From positions 620,001 to 684,000 of the forward strand of contig NZ_JACHMG010000001.1 in NCBI RefSeq assembly GCF_014204865.1: a stretch of 64,000 nucleotides of DNA, given 5' to 3'. This DNA comes from Amycolatopsis jiangsuensis. Its GTDB lineage: Bacteria > Actinomycetota > Actinomycetes > Mycobacteriales > Pseudonocardiaceae. A model generated the notes under the pieces. The model saw only the letters and a list, made by a program, of their open reading frames with translations. It searched no databases and was not told the origin of the DNA. Shown here piece by piece: positions 1 through 8,459 of this stretch. A program made the position numbers and the translations under genes. Position 1 is the stretch's first letter. Every line of letters begins with the position of its first letter.

Positions 1-1110
1 GCGCAACGCCGCGGCCAGCAGGTCCGGGAACCGGTCGGGCGTGCAGGCGAACGCCGGGACCCCCAGTTCTCCCAGCGCCGCGGCGTTGTCGTGGTCGTAG
101 AACGGGGTGCCCGAATCCGACAGCGCCAGCAAGGTCACCACCTGTACTCCGGCGCCGGTCAGCTCGGCGACCCGGCGCAGCAGGTCCTCGCGCACCCCGC
201 CCTCGTACAGGTCGCTGATCAGCACCAGCAGCGTCCGCTCGGGCCGTTCGACGAGGCCCTGGCAGTAGGCCAGCGCGCGGGCGATGTTCGTGCCGCCGCC
301 GAGCTGGGTGCCGAAGAGCAGGTCGACCGGATCGTCGAGGTGGTCGGTGAGGTCCGCGACCGCGGTGTCGAACGCGACGAATTTCGTGCTCAGCGCCCGC
401 ATCGAGGCGAGCGCCGCGCCGAACACCCCGGAGTACACCACGGATTCCGCCATCGACCCGGACTGGTCCACGGCCAGCACCACGTCCCGCCGCACGCTGT
501 TCGCGCGGCGGCCGAAGCCGATCAGCCGCTCCGGCACGATCGTGCCGAGGCTGGGGGAGTAGTGCCGCAGGTTTGCCCGTACCGTGCGGTCCCAGTCGAT
601 GTCCCCGCCCCGCGGCCGCCGGCCCCTGGCCGCGCGGTCGAGTGCCCCGCGCACCGCCGAACGCGTGCGTTCGGCGAGCCGCTCCTCCAGCTCCGCGACG
701 ACCTTGCGCACGACCGTGCGGGCGGTCTCCTTCGTCTCCTCCGGCAGTACTCCGTTCAGCGACAGCAGCGTGCCCACCAAGTGCACGTCCGGTTCCACCG
801 CGGCGAGCAGCTCCGGTTCCAGCAGCATCCGGGTCAGCCCGAGCCGGTCCACCGCGTCGCGTTGCAGCACCTGCACCACGGAACCGGGGAAGTACTGCCG
901 GATGTCGCCCAGCCACCGTGCGACCCGCGGCGCCGACGCGCCCAGTCCGCCGCCGCGCCGATCACCACCCCGGGTGCTCGCGCTGCGTTCGTCGTAGAGC
1001 GCGGCCAGCACACCGTCTATCCCGCTGTCCTCTTCGGACAGCCCGCGGCCGGTGCCGTCCTCCTCCCCGCCGAGGACGAGGCGCCAGCGGCGGGCGCTCT
1101 CGTCGTTCAT
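1..1110 (-). CDS. VWA-domain protein, C-terminally truncated by the window edge
   Basis: Reading from ATG at 1110 leftwards gives 370 codons with no stop before the edge, so the gene continues outside. A von Willebrand factor A domain is visible with a metal-ion-dependent adhesion site DQSGSMAES (Asp at about residue 215), a later GGGTNIARAL segment and a LVLISDLYEGG strand; the N-terminal ~200 residues are helical and Arg/Glu rich, as in CoxE-like cytoplasmic VWA proteins. There is no signal peptide. The start overlaps the stop of the upstream DUF5682 gene by 4 bases (ATGA), so the two are translationally coupled. It is the last visible gene of a SWIM-DUF5691-MoxR-DUF5682-VWA operon. VWA proteins next to MoxR ATPases usually act as adaptors that bring substrates to the ATPase; the substrate here is unknown. 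Confidence 0.9.
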   Translation of the reverse strand, partial: MNDESARRWRLVLGGEEDGTGRGLSEEDSGIDGVLAALYDERSASTRGGDRRGGGLGASAPRVARWLGDIRQYFPGSVVQVLQRDAVDRLGLTRMLLEPELLAAVEPDVHLVGTLLSLNGVLPEETKETARTVVRKVVAELEERLAERTRSAVRGALDRAARGRRPRGGDIDWDRTVRANLRHYSPSLGTIVPERLIGFGRRANSVRRDVVLAVDQSGSMAESVVYSGVFGAALASMRALSTKFVAFDTAVADLTDHLDDPVDLLFGTQLGGGTNIARALAYCQGLVERPERTLLVLISDLYEGGVREDLLRRVAELTGAGVQVVTLLALSDSGTPFYDHDNAAALGELGVPAFACTPDRFPDLLAAALR

Positions 1111-3287
1111 CGGGTGGCTCCCAGCAGGGCGGCGAAGACCGGCAGCACGGCCTCGCCGCGCCCGGCGTCGCCGAAGTCCTCGGCGCGCGCGACCGCGGGG
1201 ACAGCCGAGGACAGGGCGACGGCACGTTCTCCGATCGCCCGCTTCTCCGGTCCGGCGAAGGCCCCGAAAGTCCGTCGCAGCAAGGGAAGCACCTCCGGGA
1301 ACACGTCGGGTGGGATTGCGCCGAGCCAGGTGTCCACGACGTGCAGCATCCGCTCGTCGTGGATCAGCAGCAGCCCACCACCGGCGAAGAAGCCCTCCAC
1401 GTACGCTGCCGCGTCGGCGGGGGCGACGCCGGCGGTGAGCGCCCGGCCCAGCCGGAGTTCGACGTCCGCGGTGGCGAGCAGGTCGGCGTCGTGCAGCAGC
1501 CGGGCGGTCCGGCCGGCGAGCAGCGGCGGCAGCGAACCACCGGCGGCGAGCCGGGCCAACGCGGTGAGCCAGCGTTCCCGGGCCGCCTCTCCGAGCAGGT
1601 CCGCCGCTTCGTGGACCTGCTCGATCAGCTCGCAGAACTGTGCGGCGGCCTCCTCGTCCAAGCCGTGCACGGCGGGGGCCAGCCCGGTGCACACCCGCGC
1701 GAGAATACGATCGGCGACCTCGCGCAGCTGACCGGTTCCGGTGCCGCGCACGTCGCCGTACCGGGTGGCCCGCGCCAGCGGGGACAACGCAGCCATCAGG
1801 TGCGCGACGTCGGCGTCGGCTGCCGCGCGGGTGTCGAGCGCGGTCAGCACGTCGGGCAACGCGTCGCCGAGGTCGGCCAGCAGGCAGTTCTCCACCGCCG
1901 TGGTGATGTCGGCCAGCGGCGGGCTCGAGGCCACGGATTCGCGCACCACCGCAGCCGCGGCTGTGGGCACCGTGGTGCCGTGCGCGGCCGCCGCGACCAG
2001 ATCGACCTCGAAGCCGGGCTCCCAGCACAGCGTCCAGGTCTCGCGGAACGTGCCCTTGCCACGGATCGAGGAGACTTCCGGCTCGCCCCACGGAATATCG
2101 AGCAGCAGCAGGCGGTGCAGCAGCCGCGACCGGTCGAGCCCGCCCGGGGTGCGCAGGTCGAGGTTCAGCTCCCGGGTCACCGCCTCGCGCTTGAGCCGCA
2201 ACCGCCGGGCGGTGGCGGTGAGGTCGGCGGCCAGCGGTGCCTGCGGCACCGACTCCGGGACCTCACCCAGCAGCTCGCCGACCACCAGCCGGCGGGTGAC
2301 CAGGTCGGCCTGCACGTCGTCGCCGGCGCAGAGCACCGCGCGGGTGGCCGCGTCGACCTCGGCGAGCCCGGCCGAGGCCCGCCCCCGCAGCGCGGCCAGC
2401 GCTTCGGCGAGCCGGACCGCCTCGATCACGTGCGCGGTCGACACCGGAAGGTCCTCCTCCCGCAGCACTCCGGCGACCGCCGTGAGCCAGCGCGTGGTCA
2501 CGTCCGAGGCGGCGGTGAACAGGTGGTGGTACCACCCGGGGGAGCGCACGCCGGCGCCGTAGCCGGTGGCCGAGGCGAGCCTGCCGTGCGTCCACGGCAC
2601 CCAGGTGCAGACGACCTTGCGCTTCGGCAGTCCTTTGAGGACGGACTGGTCACGGGTGGCGGGCGGCAGCGGATCGGCCAGCGCGGGCACGTGCCACGCC
2701 CCGCACACGACCGCGATCCGCTCGAAGCCCTCCTTGCGCGTTTTCCGCAGCACCTGGCGCATGGCGGCTTCGCGGCGCCGCTCGTGCGGATCCTCGGGGA
2801 GTTCGGTCTCGCGCAGCGCGGTCATCGCCTCCTCGATGACCTCGAACGGTGTCTCGCCGCCGCGGCGCGATTCGACGAAGTCGTCCCACCACCGTTCCGG
2901 ATCGTCGTAGCCGCCGGCCGCGGCGAGTTCGGCGAGCGGATCGGTGTGCGGTCCGGCCGGATCCTCACCGGAGGCGAACTGGTGTGCCACGGGCAGATCG
3001 CAGAACCGCACCGGCACCCCGGCGCGGGTGGCGTAGCGCAACGCCTGCCACTCCGGGCTGAACACCGCGAACGGCCAGAACGCCGCCCGCGACACGTCGT
3101 CGGCCGCGTACGCCAGCAACGCCACCGGCGGCTGCAGGTCCTCGCCTGCCGCGAGGTCGACGAGCCGGTCGGCCTCCGGCGGTCCCTCGATCAGCACCAC
3201 GTCCGGCGTCAGCTCCGCCAGCCGCGCGGCCACCGCCCGCGCCGAGCCCGGTCCGTGGTGCCGGATCCCGAGCAGGTACGTGCTCAT
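1107..3287 (-). CDS. DUF5682 family protein
   Basis: This 726-residue cytosolic protein starts MSTYLLGIRHHGPGSA. The GxRHHGP motif at residues 7-13, the LIEGPPEAD strand near residue 35 and a CGAWHVPAL motif near residue 195 resemble the ends of a TraB/TIKI/ChaN-like fold, which is my basis for naming DUF5682. The C-terminal two thirds are mostly helical and rich in Ala, Leu and Arg. It overlaps the MoxR gene upstream (3284-3287) and the VWA gene downstream (1107-1110), each by 4 bases, so all three are almost certainly made in fixed ratio. Family function is not known to me; the conserved His residues could bind metal or a cofactor, but this is inference. Confidence 0.85.
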   Translation of the reverse strand: MSTYLLGIRHHGPGSARAVAARLAELTPDVVLIEGPPEADRLVDLAAGEDLQPPVALLAYAADDVSRAAFWPFAVFSPEWQALRYATRAGVPVRFCDLPVAHQFASGEDPAGPHTDPLAELAAAGGYDDPERWWDDFVESRRGGETPFEVIEEAMTALRETELPEDPHERRREAAMRQVLRKTRKEGFERIAVVCGAWHVPALADPLPPATRDQSVLKGLPKRKVVCTWVPWTHGRLASATGYGAGVRSPGWYHHLFTAASDVTTRWLTAVAGVLREEDLPVSTAHVIEAVRLAEALAALRGRASAGLAEVDAATRAVLCAGDDVQADLVTRRLVVGELLGEVPESVPQAPLAADLTATARRLRLKREAVTRELNLDLRTPGGLDRSRLLHRLLLLDIPWGEPEVSSIRGKGTFRETWTLCWEPGFEVDLVAAAAHGTTVPTAAAAVVRESVASSPPLADITTAVENCLLADLGDALPDVLTALDTRAAADADVAHLMAALSPLARATRYGDVRGTGTGQLREVADRILARVCTGLAPAVHGLDEEAAAQFCELIEQVHEAADLLGEAARERWLTALARLAAGGSLPPLLAGRTARLLHDADLLATADVELRLGRALTAGVAPADAAAYVEGFFAGGGLLLIHDERMLHVVDTWLGAIPPDVFPEVLPLLRRTFGAFAGPEKRAIGERAVALSSAVPAVARAEDFGDAGRGEAVLPVFAALLGATR

Positions 3288-4369
3288 CCGGCGATCTCCT
3301 GGCCCGCGCGATAGAAGTCGGCCCAGCCCTCGCGTTCGCGGACCACGGTTTCCAGGTACTCGGCCCAGATCGCGCGGTCGGCCACCGGATCCTTCACCAC
3401 CGCGCCGTGGATGCCGGCCGCGACGTCGTGTGCCCGCAGGACGCCGTCGCCGAAGTGCGCGGCGAGGGCGAGACCACCGGTGAGCACGCTGATCGCCTCC
3501 GCGGTGGACAGCGTGCCGGACGGCGTCTTGACGGCGGAGCGCCCGTCTTCGGTGCGGCCGGAGCGCAGCTCGCGGAACACCGTGACCACGCGGCGGATCT
3601 CCGCGAGATCGGCCGCGTCGGCGGGCAGCGACAGCGCGGCACCCAGCTGCCCGACCCGCCGGCGGACGATCTCGACCTCCGCCTCGGCGGTGTCCGGCAA
3701 CGGCAGCACGACGGTGTTGAACCGCCGCCGCAGCGCGCTCGACAGCTCGTTCACGCCCTTGTCGCGGTTGTTGGCGGTGGCCACGAGCGTGAACCCGGGC
3801 CGGGCCTGGACCTCCGTGCCCAGCTCGGGAATCGGCAGTGTCTTCTCGGACAGGATGGTGATGAGCGAATCCTGCACGTCCGCCGGAACGCGGGTGAGCT
3901 CCTCGAGCCGGGCCACCTTGCCCTCACGCATCGCGCGCAGCACCGGGCTTTCCACCAGCGCCCGGTCGCTCGGGCCCTCGGCGATCAGCCGCGCGTAGTT
4001 CCAGCCGTAGCGGATCTGCTCCTCGGTGGTGCCCGCGGTGCCTTGGGCCAGCAGCGTCGAATCCCCGCTCACTGCCGCCGCGAGGTGTTCGGAGACCCAC
4101 GTCTTCGCCGTACCGGGCACGCCGAGCAGCAGCAGGGCGCGATCGGTGGCCAGGGTGGCGACGGCGACCTCGATCAACCGCCGCGGCCCCACGTACTTCG
4201 GGGTGATCTCGGTACCGTCGTCGAGCCGGCCGCCGAGCAGGTAGGTGACCACGGCCCACGGCGAAAGCCGCCACGACGGGGGTTTCGCCCGGTCGTCGGA
4301 GGCGGCCAGCGCGGCCAATTCCGCGGCGTACTCCTGTTCGGCGTGCGGCTGGAGGACTGCGGACGTCAT
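3284..4369 (-). CDS. MoxR-like AAA+ ATPase
   Basis: The true start is ATG at 4369, giving 361 residues beginning MTSAVLQPHAEQ; the frame stays open further upstream but that part overlaps the DUF5691 gene. Walker A is GVPGTAKT near residues 83-90, sensor 1 is ATANNRDKG, and an SALRRRF segment supplies the likely arginine finger. The usual MoxR Walker B Asp-Glu appears as ARLEELTRVP, so the first acidic residue is Glu rather than Asp. It overlaps its neighbours by 4 bases on both sides (4366-4369 and 3284-3287). MoxR ATPases remodel or load cofactors into target proteins together with VWA partners; here the partner is encoded two genes downstream. Confidence 0.93.
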   Translation of the reverse strand: MTSAVLQPHAEQEYAAELAALAASDDRAKPPSWRLSPWAVVTYLLGGRLDDGTEITPKYVGPRRLIEVAVATLATDRALLLLGVPGTAKTWVSEHLAAAVSGDSTLLAQGTAGTTEEQIRYGWNYARLIAEGPSDRALVESPVLRAMREGKVARLEELTRVPADVQDSLITILSEKTLPIPELGTEVQARPGFTLVATANNRDKGVNELSSALRRRFNTVVLPLPDTAEAEVEIVRRRVGQLGAALSLPADAADLAEIRRVVTVFRELRSGRTEDGRSAVKTPSGTLSTAEAISVLTGGLALAAHFGDGVLRAHDVAAGIHGAVVKDPVADRAIWAEYLETVVREREGWADFYRAGQEIAG

Positions 4370-5805
4370 GAGAGCTCCTCGTGCATTTCGCGGCGGAAGG
4401 TGAGGGTTTCGGCGACGGCGCGGCGCCACGGCGCCGCCTCGCCCGGCGGCGGGACGTCGGCCAGCGGGTGGCCGAGGCATTCCGGGGGCACGGCTTGGGC
4501 GACGAGCGCGGCCGCGTGGGCCACGAGCCGGTGGTCGGGTTGTTCGGCGACCCAGTCGAGCAGCACCTGCCCGAGCGGCGCCGGCCACGGCCGGGGCAGA
4601 TCGAGGATCAGCCGGGTGAGTGTCTCGATCGGCAGCCCGCGGGCGAGTTTCGCGACGGCGGCGGCCTGACGCGCGGGGGACAGCACGCCGACCAGCTCGG
4701 CGGTGCCGCGGCCGCTCGGTTCGGCTTCCACGAGTGCCTGCGCCCAGCTCTCGTCGCGCTGGCGGAGCGCGGCGGTGGCCCAGCTTTCGCGCACCACGTT
4801 CAGCGGAACACCCGCAACGAGCATCCCCGCGAGTTCCCCCGGCGTACCGAAGGGAACCCAGAACCGCAGTGGCGTCGCGGCGATGACCGCACGCAGCCGC
4901 GCAGCGCCCTGCCCAGGCCCAGGCGGCACGCGAATCCCGTCGCGGGCCAGCGCGTCGTCCGGGGCGGGCGGGGTGAACTCGAGGATGTCCGCCCGCAACG
5001 CACGGGTGCGGACCGTGACGCAGGCACGCAGCCGTGCGGCCATCCGTTCGCCGAAGGCGGATCGGGGAAACCGGCCGGACAACCGCAGCGCGATGTCCCG
5101 TACCCCGGCCGCACGGTCGGCGCGCGCGGTCTCGAGGAACTGCTCGTCCCGTTCGGCGAGATGTTCCCCGAGCATGGTGAGGAAGGTGGCGCGCAGATCG
5201 GCGGGCTCGGTGTGCCAGGTACCGGCCAACGCCTCCCGCGCGCGGTCCGGCTCGGTGCGCAGAGTCCGGGCGAGCCAGGCCTGACGCTGCGCGGCCGTGC
5301 CGAACTGCCAGGCGTCGGTGGTGTCGTCGCCGGTCGCGATGAGGAACGCCCAGTCCGGGTTGTGCCGGCCGAGCCAGGCCCCGGCCGCCCCGGCGACCTC
5401 GGCCAGCGGCGCCCGCAGCGAGACCCGGACCCGCGCCGCGTCGGCGAGCGCGGGCAACCGCTCGGCCGGGACCCGCAGCTTCCGGGCGGCGACCGCGTGG
5501 AGCCATTCCTCCAGGAGCTCGGGACGGTTCGCGGACAGCAGCCGCACCAGGCGTTCCCGCGCGCGGGACGGCAGGAAGGGGCGCCCGTCCGGAGCAGCCG
5601 GCTCGGCCGGGCGCACGTCGGCGAGGGCCCGCCGCCCGGCTCGGCGGTACCCCGTGATCACCGCGGCCGCGACGAGCGCCTGCTCGGCCGCTGTCCCACG
5701 GCTCTCGGCGAGCGCCCGAACGCCGTCCGGCAGTCCGGTCAGGTCGACGCCGCGGCGCCGGGTGCCGAGCAGCACCGCGCCGACCACCTCGTCCCAGGTC
5801 GTCAT
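4366..5805 (-). CDS. DUF5691 family protein
   Basis: ATG at 5805 gives 479 residues beginning MTTWDEVVGAVLLGTRRRG, a typical opening for this family as I recall it; an in-frame start 99 bases further up has no good ribosome-binding site. The protein looks all-helical, with repeated short amphipathic helices rich in Ala, Arg and Leu, suggesting a HEAT-like scaffold. No catalytic motif is apparent. It sits 31 bases after the SWIM gene and overlaps the MoxR gene by 4 bases, so it belongs to the same operon. A scaffold linking SWIM and MoxR proteins is one reading, but its role is unknown. Confidence 0.85.
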   Translation of the reverse strand: MTTWDEVVGAVLLGTRRRGVDLTGLPDGVRALAESRGTAAEQALVAAAVITGYRRAGRRALADVRPAEPAAPDGRPFLPSRARERLVRLLSANRPELLEEWLHAVAARKLRVPAERLPALADAARVRVSLRAPLAEVAGAAGAWLGRHNPDWAFLIATGDDTTDAWQFGTAAQRQAWLARTLRTEPDRAREALAGTWHTEPADLRATFLTMLGEHLAERDEQFLETARADRAAGVRDIALRLSGRFPRSAFGERMAARLRACVTVRTRALRADILEFTPPAPDDALARDGIRVPPGPGQGAARLRAVIAATPLRFWVPFGTPGELAGMLVAGVPLNVVRESWATAALRQRDESWAQALVEAEPSGRGTAELVGVLSPARQAAAVAKLARGLPIETLTRLILDLPRPWPAPLGQVLLDWVAEQPDHRLVAHAAALVAQAVPPECLGHPLADVPPPGEAAPWRRAVAETLTFRREMHEELS

Positions 5806-5836
5806 CGCGTGCCCTCGCGGGGTGGGTTCGGGCCGG

Positions 5837-8353
5837 TCACAGCCGCACCATCCCGCCGCGGTACCAGCAGGTGAGCGGCCGCAGCCCGGCATCCGTCCAT
5901 TCACCCGAGACGGTCACCGGCCCCTCCGCCGCGACGGCGAGCAACGGCCACGGGTCCACCGCCGGGCTCAGCGGAAGGGCCTGTCCATCCACATCGGACA
6001 GTGCCCAGCCGCCGGGATGCCTCGCCGGGACCACCCCGCACAGCACCACGGGCCACCGATCGAGCCACGGATCGGCGGCAAGCGCACCGGCGTGGGCGGC
6101 AAGCACGCCGGCCACGGCCCCACCGTCCGGCGAAACGTCCCCCGCAGACGCGGCTTTCCCTGCGACGGCGGGGGAAACTCCGGGCAACGCCTGCGCCGCT
6201 TCGGGACCGGCCGCATGCGGGCGAGGCGGTACGGAGGATGCCGACGCGCCGGCGACGGGCCGCAGCGGTGGCGTCGCGGGGTGCGGCCGGTCGTGCGGTG
6301 GGGAGGCGGTGGGCGGTTGTGAGGGAGTGGGGTGGTGCGGGGTGATGGCGGGTGGCTCGGGAGGAGCAGGGTCGTGCGGTGCGGAGGCGGTGGGCGGTTG
6401 TGAGGAAGTGGGGACATGCGGGGTGGAGGTGGGTGGCTCGGGAGGAGCAGGGTCGTGCGTTGCGGAGGCGGTGGGCGGTTGCGGGGAAGTGGGGGCGTGC
6501 GGGGTGGTGGTGGGTGGCTCGGGAGGAGCAGGGTCGTGCGGTGCGGAGGCGGTGGGCGGCTGTGAGGGAGTGGGGTGGTGCTGGGCGGTGGTGAGTGGTT
6601 CCGGGAAAGCGGGGTGATCCGGTGGGCAGGTGGTGGGTGGTTGCGGAGGAGTGCCGTGGTGCGCGGCGGAAGTGGGTGGTTCGGGGGGAGTGGGGGCGTG
6701 CGGTGCGGAGGCGGTAGGTGGTTCCGCGGAAGTGCTGTGGTGCGAGGCGGTGGCGGGTGTTTGCGGAGGAGCTGCGTCGTGGGACCGGTCGGTGAGATCC
6801 ACGTCGGGGTGTGAGGGGCGGGCGGTTCCGTCCTCCGGAGTGCTTCCCGGGACAGGTGGGTCGTCGTTCTCGGAAATCGGTGCGTCGGAGGAAGGCACGT
6901 CGTCTGTGTTGTTGGAAAGGTCGCGGCCTCCGGCGTACGCGCCACCGCGTGTTTCGAGTGGGGACCTGTGTGCCGCGCTGGCGGGAGGATTGTCTGGAGC
7001 GCTCGGGCGGTCCACTTCGGTGACCGAGTCTTCGCGCGCGTCGGGCCGGGGCGTGCCGCCCGCTTCGGCAGATGGGTCGTTGGCGTTGAGACCGGCGGCG
7101 TCGGTGAGGTTGTCGACGTCGAGGTGGACCGCGTCGGTCGGCGGGTTGTCGGTGTCGCGGCCGGTGGGTGGGCTGTCTGCGTTGAGACCGGCGGCGTCGG
7201 TGAGGTCGTCCGCGTTGAGGCGGGCGGCGTCACTGGGGGCGTCCGCGTCGAAGCCGACCGCGGCGGTGGGGCGGGTCCGTCGTCCGTCGTTGGTGTGCGG
7301 CGCTTCGCCGGGCGTTCCGTGGGGTGCGTCGGTCGCGTGCGGTGGTGGGGCCGGGGTGGTGCTCTCGCGGTGGGTGAACACTGCCCGCAGCGGGACCGCG
7401 CCCGGGTGGAAGGCCAGTTCTCCGGTCGTCTCGTAGCCCGGCGGCAGGGTGTTGTCCAGGGGACGGCCCGGCGGGGCGAACGACAGCACCAGCGCGTCCC
7501 GGCCGGTGTGCCGGCCGCGCAGCCACGTGCGGCGGGTGCGCAGCGTGTCCTGCTCCTCGTCCGCCGCGCCGGTGATCAGCCACTGGTCGGCCACCCGTTC
7601 GCCGGATTCCCGGACCTGGGCGGTGCTCACCGGGAAGCCCAGCCGGCTCCGCACAGTCGCCGCCAGCGGGGCGGGCAGCTCGTCCAGCCGGGTCACCGCG
7701 TCGGCGAGCAGGTACAGCAGGGACAGCTCGGCCAGCAGCCGCTCCGGCCAGTCGCGGCCACGGCCGACCAGCGCGGCGGCCCGGTGCAGGCCGCCGGCCA
7801 GGCCGGGCGCCTGCGCGTCGATCATCCGGGCGGCGACCGCGGACAGCTCCTCAGGCGTGTGTTCGAGCCCCACCAGACCGGCAGCCACCCGGTCGGTGAG
7901 CCAGTCCCGCAGCTCGGCGGCACCGGCGGTGACGCGGGCGAGCCGTTCCCGGGCCCGCTTCTCCGCCGCCTCGAGGTCCTTCGGCCCTTCGGCACGCGGC
8001 GCCCGGACCGCGCGGGCGGCGCGTTCGGACATCCAGTCGCGCACCCACTCCGGCTCCTCCGCCGCGGGCAGCCGCCCGGCCGACCACAGCAGCAGCAACC
8101 CCAGCGCGTGCTTGCACGGGATCTTGCGGCTCGGGCAGCTGCACCGGAACGCCGGCCCGGCCGGCTCCACCGCGGTGCGGTACGGCGTGCGCCCGCTGCC
8201 GCGGCACGCACCCCACAACGCCCGCCCGGACATTCCGGCGCCGGACCACTTCTGCGGGACCGCCAGCCCCCGCGCGGCTTTCGCCGACGCCGGGTCCGGG
8301 GCGAGCCCGCTCACCCGGTCCGCGCTCCAGCGCGCCGCCACCTCGTCTGCCAC
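5837..8353 (-). CDS. SWIM zinc-finger protein with long repetitive Pro/Ala/Thr linker
   Basis: I place the start at GTG 8353 (protein about 838 residues), just ahead of the conserved ARWSADRV opening; GTG 8422 and TTG 8428 are in-frame alternatives. The SWIM motif CSCPSRKIPCKH at about residues 72-83 provides the CxCx(n)CxH zinc ligands, which bind DNA or protein. A second helical region follows to about residue 330. Between about residues 375 and 690 the protein becomes low complexity: first two 32-residue Asp/Asn/Ala-rich repeats, then several 27-residue Pro/Pro/His/Ala/Thr repeats. A folded C-terminal domain resumes (GVSPAVAGKAASAG to the end). It is the first gene of the minus-strand five-gene operon, following UDP-sulfoquinovose synthase after about 106 bases. 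Confidence 0.85.
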   Translation of the reverse strand: MADEVAARWSADRVSGLAPDPASAKAARGLAVPQKWSGAGMSGRALWGACRGSGRTPYRTAVEPAGPAFRCSCPSRKIPCKHALGLLLLWSAGRLPAAEEPEWVRDWMSERAARAVRAPRAEGPKDLEAAEKRARERLARVTAGAAELRDWLTDRVAAGLVGLEHTPEELSAVAARMIDAQAPGLAGGLHRAAALVGRGRDWPERLLAELSLLYLLADAVTRLDELPAPLAATVRSRLGFPVSTAQVRESGERVADQWLITGAADEEQDTLRTRRTWLRGRHTGRDALVLSFAPPGRPLDNTLPPGYETTGELAFHPGAVPLRAVFTHRESTTPAPPPHATDAPHGTPGEAPHTNDGRRTRPTAAVGFDADAPSDAARLNADDLTDAAGLNADSPPTGRDTDNPPTDAVHLDVDNLTDAAGLNANDPSAEAGGTPRPDAREDSVTEVDRPSAPDNPPASAAHRSPLETRGGAYAGGRDLSNNTDDVPSSDAPISENDDPPVPGSTPEDGTARPSHPDVDLTDRSHDAAPPQTPATASHHSTSAEPPTASAPHAPTPPEPPTSAAHHGTPPQPPTTCPPDHPAFPEPLTTAQHHPTPSQPPTASAPHDPAPPEPPTTTPHAPTSPQPPTASATHDPAPPEPPTSTPHVPTSSQPPTASAPHDPAPPEPPAITPHHPTPSQPPTASPPHDRPHPATPPLRPVAGASASSVPPRPHAAGPEAAQALPGVSPAVAGKAASAGDVSPDGGAVAGVLAAHAGALAADPWLDRWPVVLCGVVPARHPGGWALSDVDGQALPLSPAVDPWPLLAVAAEGPVTVSGEWTDAGLRPLTCWYRGGMVRL
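6290..6790. repeat. 81-bp tandem repeats inside the SWIM gene (27-residue protein repeat)
   Basis: The phrase GGTGGCTCGGGAGGAGCAGG recurs at 6351, 6432 and 6513, exactly 81 bases apart, with decayed copies on both sides. Being a multiple of three, the unit encodes a 27-residue repeat of the type SQPPTASAPHDPAPPEPPT on the minus strand. The middle copies are nearly identical, so expansion is recent. Confidence 0.9.
7083..7206. repeat. 96-bp direct repeat inside the SWIM gene
   Basis: The phrase GCGTTGAGACCGGCGGCGTC begins at 7083 and again at 7179, 96 bases apart. It encodes a 32-residue repeat (DLTDAAGLNA-type) on the minus strand. It is a separate repeat family from the 81-bp array. Confidence 0.85.
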
Positions 8354-8459
8354 GATTCCCTTGCCGCTCGGCCGATCCGCGTCCCCTCTCGGGGCTGACC
8401 GGACCAGCTTCGCATCCGGCACCGACAATTCCCGGGCGGACGGCCGAGCGGCCGGGAGA

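Noticed and set aside
3284..5506. A 740-codon frame extending the MoxR ATPase upstream
   Set aside because: The extra ~380 residues are Arg/Ala/Gly low complexity in a shadow frame of the DUF5691 gene; ATG 4369 with a 4-base overlap is the better start.
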